This document shows, one piece after another, positions 39,406-44,173 of a stretch of DNA of 44,173 nucleotides. The position numbers and the translations under genes are program-made. The stretch comes from a virus, in IMG/VR virus record IMGVR_UViG_3300042520_001145, positions 1 through 44,173 of that record. One strand, written 5' to 3'. How positions within the stretch are numbered: the stretch's first letter is position 1; every line of letters begins with the position of its first letter. The notes below the pieces were generated by a model that searched no databases, was not told the DNA's origin, and saw nothing but the letters and a program-made list of their open reading frames with translations.

Positions 39406-42137
39406 CGTTTTGCACCAAGAATAGAAAGCGTAATGTTACGAAGGTAAGTTGGCTGGCTATTAGTACCAAGTGGCAAGTGAACCGCTTGAGATCCAACAAT
39501 CACACGCACTCTAACGTTTTGCAAATTCACAGCGGTGTGCGCCATAGCAATAGAAAACACGCTCTGTGTGTCACCGCCAGTAGTTCTTGCACCAACTCTA
39601 CTGGTAGCTACAGTCTGATACCCAGACCACGAGCCGTTAGCGTACTTATTCACCTGCATGTAAAGCAGCTGGCCACCGTCATTCACTGCGCTTCCATCGC
39701 AGAACGCGTAAAACACAATCTGCACACCAGCCGTTGAGTCAACGCCGACGTCAATCTGAGGCGTTTCAATGGCCAAATGACCACCAGTTAACGTACCGCC
39801 ACCACTAATTATGTAGTCTCCATTACCGGCCCCGACATAAAAATAGTCGTAGAACGGATCGTCTACATACACATAGTCGCCATTACCTGGGCCAACGTAC
39901 GTATAACTACCGCCAGACTCATACACACCAGTAGTCACATACACGTCTGCTGAAGCGTATGTCTCAGGAAGAGTAATTGCGTTTCCGGCAATTTTTAGCG
40001 TGCCGACTTCAGCGTTACCAATCTTGGCGCTAGTAATAGCTGCAGTACCGATCTTAGCGGTAGTAACTCCAAGATCTCTAATCTGCAACCGATTACGACC
40101 AATACTTCCATCGTAGTACGTATCAAGCGTAACGTTATCAATAGTCAGTCTAGCCGCATCAATCGAACCAGCCGTAATCTTATCGGCGCTAAGGCTCGCA
40201 ATCTTCGCGTCATCAATTGCCGCGTTACCAATCTTAGCGTTAGTAATCGTGCCGTTACGAATGTAAGCGTCGTTCATGTAGACGCCAGCAGGCACCGACA
40301 CACCGTTAATCGTTGTCGGAGTAGCCTGAACAATGAACGGAATAATTGTCGTCTGCCCAGGTGATGCAATAGCAAACCGGTCAACGTTAACGATGAACGA
40401 AGATACTACAGAGCCGTTGTTAGGCTCAGAGATAAGACCAAAGCCTGACACATGACCGTTGTTGTCAATCTTGACGGTATACTTAGCTTGAATTCCGTTG
40501 ATAGTCGAAGCGTTTGTTTGTATCGCCGATGTGTTATTACCGACAGTAGTCGATAGGGTGTTAATCGTGCTGGCTTGGGAACTAATGGTCCCTTCAGCCG
40601 TAGTCACACGAGTAGTCAGATTAGATATATTTGTCGCACTAGCATTAACACCCGTTGTAGGGTTGTTAACGGTGCTCTCCAACGCACTAATTGCAGATGC
40701 CTGAGCCGAGTTTGTGTTCTCAGTAGATGTAACCCGACTATCAAGCGCGTTAAGTGCTGAAGAAGACGCCTTAGTCGCGAGCCCAGTCGTGGGGCTATTG
40801 ACCGTGTTCTCAAGTAAAGTAATTGCCCCGCTCTGAGAATCGTTAGTGTTTTCCGTAGCCGTAACTCGATTCGCAAGCGCAGTAAGCGCTGACGCCGTAG
40901 CCTTGGTAGCAAGCCCGGTTGTCGGATCATTAATCGTATTCTGCAGCGTAGTTATGGAGGAGCTTTGGGTCGAGTTAACTCCTTCAGCGTTTGAAACACG
41001 CGTTTCAAGATTAGTTACTGCGTTTGCAGTAGCAACTACGCCAGTCGAAGGATTGTTAACCGTAGACTCTAAAGCATCAGTACGGCTAGACAGCGCCCCA
41101 TCAGCCGATACACGAGCCTGCCTTTCGCTAAAGACCAGCCCAGCTGAAAGCTGCGTTACATCTGTGCCGGTATAGTTACCGCGCAATTGAGCAGCAAGAG
41201 TCTCTCTAGCTGACGCCTGTGCACTATCCCCATCGGCTCTAGCAGTCTGCTCAGCTTGTAGCGCAGCAATCGTTGCATACGTTCCGGCGGCTGTAGCAGA
41301 CAATGTAGTTATCTGCTGAGCTAATGCATCGTCCGCCTGGGTGCGTAAAGTAGCCTCATTGGTAATCGCAGTTCCACGAGCCTCAGCTTCAGCAATCAAC
41401 GCCGCAGCTCGCGTAGACGCTTCGTTTGAAATAGCAGCCGCACGAGCTGCAGCCTCTTGCGCAACACGCCAAGCAACAGAATTAGTAACCGCAGCACTCG
41501 CGTCAATCAGATCAATTCGAGTCCTAAGATCTGCGTACAGCTGCGACTCAGTAATTGCACCAGTCAATACGTCTAGCAACTCTTCAACATCAAGCGCGGT
41601 CTCGGCCAACGTACCGTTGATAGAGTTATACGGACCGGCGACACCGAACTCGTTTACGTGTCGCGCCCAATAATAAAAGCTCGCGCCTTCACCAACCGGG
41701 TCAACAAACGAAATGCCTGAGCTGACGCCAACTAACTGAGCGTCGCCTATGATGTCCTGGTCGTGTCGCCAGATTTCGGTCAGGCCGTGATAAGCGTAAT
41801 TTGGGTAATCCCAAAAACACGTAATTAACGAGTAGCCGCCAGTCGCGGTAAAGTTCGTCGGTGCGGTAGGCGTAGCACTCGGCGGAGGTGGCGGAGGCGG
41901 TGGTGGAGGAGGGGGCCCAATCACATATGGATTCTTACCTAGCTCAACGGCCAGACCGGAATCCAACAGTTCTCGAAGTGTAATCGCTCGATCACGCTCG
42001 TCACCGCGACGGCCAAGACGAATCTCAACCGCTTCAGCTAAGCTTTCTAAATAACGACGGAGCTCCGGCGTAATGCTCGACGGTATGCTCGAAATACCAG
42101 GTACCGTCGTTGCTTTGACTGTACGAGCTTTCGTCAT
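39402..42137 (-). CDS. Tail fibre with lambda J-like C-terminal region
   Basis: 911 residues. Order: a short N-terminal attachment region; a 12-residue polyproline tract near residue 75; a fibronectin III-like domain (PTNFTATGGYSLITCFWDYP); a long Ala-rich helix; three to four repeats of 42-44 residues around PTTGLATKA...RVT.TENTN; a DUF1983-like block (YTVKIDNNGHVSGFG onward); a Thr/Ile/Ala-rich IGNAAI repeat shaft; a YVGPGNGDYVY / YVGAGNGDYII repeat; and a C-terminal beta domain. The DUF1983 block is typical of lambda gpJ-type host-specificity proteins, here in a podovirus context. It probably binds the host receptor. Confidence 0.88.
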   Translation of the reverse strand: MTKARTVKATTVPGISSIPSSITPELRRYLESLAEAVEIRLGRRGDERDRAITLRELLDSGLAVELGKNPYVIGPPPPPPPPPPPPSATPTAPTNFTATGGYSLITCFWDYPNYAYHGLTEIWRHDQDIIGDAQLVGVSSGISFVDPVGEGASFYYWARHVNEFGVAGPYNSINGTLAETALDVEELLDVLTGAITESQLYADLRTRIDLIDASAAVTNSVAWRVAQEAAARAAAISNEASTRAAALIAEAEARGTAITNEATLRTQADDALAQQITTLSATAAGTYATIAALQAEQTARADGDSAQASARETLAAQLRGNYTGTDVTQLSAGLVFSERQARVSADGALSSRTDALESTVNNPSTGVVATANAVTNLETRVSNAEGVNSTQSSSITTLQNTINDPTTGLATKATASALTALANRVTATENTNDSQSGAITLLENTVNSPTTGLATKASSSALNALDSRVTSTENTNSAQASAISALESTVNNPTTGVNASATNISNLTTRVTTAEGTISSQASTINTLSTTVGNNTSAIQTNASTINGIQAKYTVKIDNNGHVSGFGLISEPNNGSVVSSFIVNVDRFAIASPGQTTIIPFIVQATPTTINGVSVPAGVYMNDAYIRNGTITNAKIGNAAIDDAKIASLSADKITAGSIDAARLTIDNVTLDTYYDGSIGRNRLQIRDLGVTTAKIGTAAITSAKIGNAEVGTLKIAGNAITLPETYASADVYVTTGVYESGGSYTYVGPGNGDYVYVDDPFYDYFYVGAGNGDYIISGGGTLTGGHLAIETPQIDVGVDSTAGVQIVFYAFCDGSAVNDGGQLLYMQVNKYANGSWSGYQTVATSRVGARTTGGDTQSVFSIAMAHTAVNLQNVRVRVIVGSQAVHLPLGTNSQPTYLRNITLSILGAKR

Positions 42138-43852
42138 GTGCTGGCGATCTCATCCATGCTCTGAGCAAGGCAGACCTCGTCGATCTCAACCGCGCCAGAA
42201 ACCTGTACTTCCCACACCTGGGCCACCTTCGGTGGAAGACGCATCACAGGCTCACGTAATGATCCTGTCGTTGCGCCGTTTGGCACAGTAACGGTCTGGG
42301 TGTATACGCCACTGGCGTACGACAGACCGTACTCGGCAAACAATACCCCGTCGCCCCAAACCTTAACAGTCACCGGATACGCCTGTGCGTGGACCGAGAC
42401 CCAGCTCATGCTGAGCGGCTTCGGCATAACCACCTGTTTTGACTTCCAGGTTAGCGTGCGCTTGGTCGTACCGCCCCGGTACTTACGAATCTTGTTGGCG
42501 ACGATCAGATACAGCTCGCCATCCTTCGGATTCATGTAACCACCGCGCACCTCTGCCTCAGTGGTAAGCGTCGACAACGCGGCCTCTTCGGCCCGAGGGT
42601 CAAAGCAAAAACCCTTGTGCACGCCGCCCTCAGTCCAGAACGCCACGTAAGTGTTCTCGTGGCGGAAGGCTCGGTAGCCCGTAGGATTGAAGCTGGCGTT
42701 CCACTGGCTGGCGCTAACCAACCCCTGCGTCACTACCCGTCCCTCGCCGCCAGAGACCGCTACCAAGCCGTCCGGCCCGGCGTACAGAAGATAGCTGCCC
42801 ATATCGACCACGCTGTTTACGTTGACACAGGCCTGTGGCAGGTCAACACGGACAGCGGTCATGGCGCTCGGATCGGTGCCAGTGACAAAGTACGGGGTGC
42901 CATTGGTCAGGGCTACGATGCCGTTGGCCACGGCTCCAATGGCTACGATGTTTTCTTCGAGGGTAATTCTGTAGTCGATTGGCCAAGCGTGCGGTAAAAA
43001 CGGTTCACTGAGACATAACCGTTTACCGGTGAACCCTGCAAACACACCGTTGGCCACGGCTATCAGGCCCTTCATAGGGCCATCTGGATACAGGCTGGTG
43101 TTGTCGTCCGGTGGGCCAATCCAGGTCTCGCTCGGAATAACTTCACCCAAACCTGCCGACGGGGTCGTGTCTGCATAGGTAGTGGTCGTAAGTCCTACTT
43201 CTGCCAAGAACTGGAAAGCCGTGTTGGTAGAACCGGTGTTAGAACGGTAGATACGCTTAACCGACCCTGCACCAAAGTTGTAGTTGCCGCTAGGGATCTG
43301 ATTGACCGGCATCGTGATAGTCACGGTTTCGGTATCAGTACGCTCGATCGGAGCCGTAGCAGGGCTAGGCGGACCTTCCTCGCCAAAAGCGGTTACAAAG
43401 GTATAGACGTACGAGACATCGTCTGGCGTCTGGTCTTCGTCAGGGGTGCCCGTCTTTGTAATCGACGGAGCAGTTGCCGGGGCAGGAACGCCTAACCGAT
43501 AACTGTTGGCCGGGTATCCAGACGACCCAGCAATCATCGTATTAACGGTACCGATACGCGGGTAGTCGTCACCGGTAAAATACAGGCGAGCCAGCGTGTC
43601 ACCAGGGATTGGACCGGGTACGGCCTTAACGCCATCCTGGTTCCACTCAAGCCAGTTAGTATCGCGGTAGAAATAGATGGACCGTCGCAGACCGCTCTGA
43701 AGCGTGAATACGTCTACGTCGTTAGTTGTCGGGGTCAGTCGCCCGGACTCAAAATCAATGTTCTCGGCCGTCTGGCCAAACTGGTCTGCTAGAAGTCTAG
43801 GTGAGACTCCCGGTGCGATGCCGCTAAACCGGTCGAGCTTAAAATAGGCCAT
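42134..43852 (-). CDS. Tail hub or nozzle protein (probable)
   Basis: 572 residues, beta-rich, with FKLDRFSGIAPGVSPRLL at the start, Gly/Thr-rich turns, and repeated strand blocks (SYVYTFVTAFGEEGPPS, YLLYAGPDGLVAVSGG) suggesting a propeller-like core. Similar proteins occur just before tail fibres in several podovirus lineages; by analogy to T7 gp12 it may form the nozzle. It overlaps the fibre gene by four bases. The role is inferred. Confidence 0.7.
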   Translation of the reverse strand: MAYFKLDRFSGIAPGVSPRLLADQFGQTAENIDFESGRLTPTTNDVDVFTLQSGLRRSIYFYRDTNWLEWNQDGVKAVPGPIPGDTLARLYFTGDDYPRIGTVNTMIAGSSGYPANSYRLGVPAPATAPSITKTGTPDEDQTPDDVSYVYTFVTAFGEEGPPSPATAPIERTDTETVTITMPVNQIPSGNYNFGAGSVKRIYRSNTGSTNTAFQFLAEVGLTTTTYADTTPSAGLGEVIPSETWIGPPDDNTSLYPDGPMKGLIAVANGVFAGFTGKRLCLSEPFLPHAWPIDYRITLEENIVAIGAVANGIVALTNGTPYFVTGTDPSAMTAVRVDLPQACVNVNSVVDMGSYLLYAGPDGLVAVSGGEGRVVTQGLVSASQWNASFNPTGYRAFRHENTYVAFWTEGGVHKGFCFDPRAEEAALSTLTTEAEVRGGYMNPKDGELYLIVANKIRKYRGGTTKRTLTWKSKQVVMPKPLSMSWVSVHAQAYPVTVKVWGDGVLFAEYGLSYASGVYTQTVTVPNGATTGSLREPVMRLPPKVAQVWEVQVSGAVEIDEVCLAQSMDEIAST

Positions 43853-43859
43853 ACGTACC

Positions 43860-44114
43860 TCACTTGAGTAGCAAGGTAACGAGGATTCCCGCCATGCTAC
43901 AGATCAGTGTGAACCCAATCAGGATTCCCCATTGGTTAATCTTCTCAATACCGGACTCGATTTTAACGAGGCGATCGTCGATGTTCTTCGACCGCTCCTC
44001 GCACATAGCTTCGTGGACGGCTAACCGGGAGGCCACCTCCCAATAGCGGTCGTCGAAATCATGCCCGTTATTCGACGACATGGCCTGAAAGTGGCTCAGC
44101 TGGCTTACTGCCAT
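43860..44114 (-). CDS. Holin-like or XhlA-like coiled-coil membrane protein
   Basis: 84 residues: a polar start, a short coiled coil (DDRLVKIESGIEKINQ) and a C-terminal hydrophobic segment (WGILIGFTLICSMAGILVTLLLK). This is the arrangement of XhlA/hemolysin-type phage membrane proteins that cooperate with holins or anchor lysis enzymes. A GGTGGAGG site precedes the ATG. No endolysin gene is visible next to it in the window. Confidence 0.65.
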   Translation of the reverse strand: MAVSQLSHFQAMSSNNGHDFDDRYWEVASRLAVHEAMCEERSKNIDDRLVKIESGIEKINQWGILIGFTLICSMAGILVTLLLK

Positions 44115-44173
44115 CGGATTCAGCCTCCACCCGAACTTTAATTAGATTAGCCAAATTAACTACCGAAACTTCA
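44068..44173 (-). CDS. C-terminal end of a protein entering from the right edge
   Basis: Only one minus-strand frame is open at the right edge. It reads EVSVVNLANLIKVRVEAESD and runs to TAA at 44070-44068. It overlaps the start of the 84-residue gene by 47 bases. If the contig is circular this is the end of the giant virion protein at 3923-1, with a CCT Pro codon spanning the junction. If not, it is the tail of another gene. Confidence 0.5.
   Translation of the reverse strand, partial: EVSVVNLANLIKVRVEAESDGSKPAEPLSGHVVE

Noticed and set aside
39402-42137. A diversity-generating retroelement acting on the fibre
   Set aside because: No reverse transcriptase gene and no adenine-variable template repeat were found near the fibre.

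Overview
The window looks like most or all of a short-tailed (podovirus-type) double-stranded DNA phage genome, about 44 kb and of moderate G+C. Evidence is a full head-packaging set (large terminase, a P22-type portal, an N4 gp56-type major capsid protein), internal virion proteins in place of a tape measure and tail sheath, and a phage family A DNA polymerase with a primase-helicase. The host is probably a Gram-negative proteobacterium. That is an inference from the phage-borne CsrA homologue, a perfect E. coli-type DnaA box, and a Shine-Dalgarno-rich gene layout. I see no integrase or repressor, so a lytic lifestyle is the simplest reading.

Layout. Positions 1-18406 are read leftward (minus strand). 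From the upstream end they hold an HNH endonuclease, a small unknown gene, small and large terminase, portal, scaffold-like protein, a run of tiny lysine-rich proteins, major capsid protein, adaptor proteins, a GNAT-like protein, three internal virion-like proteins, and a very large virion protein with a zinc-protease motif that runs off the left edge. Positions 18407-18745 form a divergent control region. Positions 18746-38446 are read rightward: small early proteins, a likely replication origin made of repeated 9-mers plus a DnaA box (19261-19599), and three intergenic structured elements. Next come a MoxR-type ATPase / unknown / zincin-VWA cassette, a replication block (PolA, CsrA, primase-helicase, Cas4/RecB-like nuclease, SNF2-like helicase, ssDNA-binding-like protein, VRR-NUC-like nuclease) and a tail of tightly overlapping small genes. 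Positions 38436-44173 are again leftward: a HExxH peptidase, small proteins, a lambda-J-like tail fibre, a nozzle/hub-like protein, and a holin-like membrane protein.

The two edges may join. The unfinished codon of the giant protein at position 1 continues in frame into the only open minus-strand frame at 44173, giving a stop at 44068-44070 and a protein of about 1342 residues. If so, the window is a complete circularly permuted genome. If not, more genes (lysis genes, a possible virion RNA polymerase) lie outside.

The most unusual content is non-coding. Three 28-nt elements share an invariant flank and UUC loop but have completely different, perfectly compensating 5-bp stems. They sit 34-46 nt upstream of three early start codons. 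There is also an iteron-like origin, and a 24-bp helix carrying two inner hairpins in front of the MoxR/VWA cassette.
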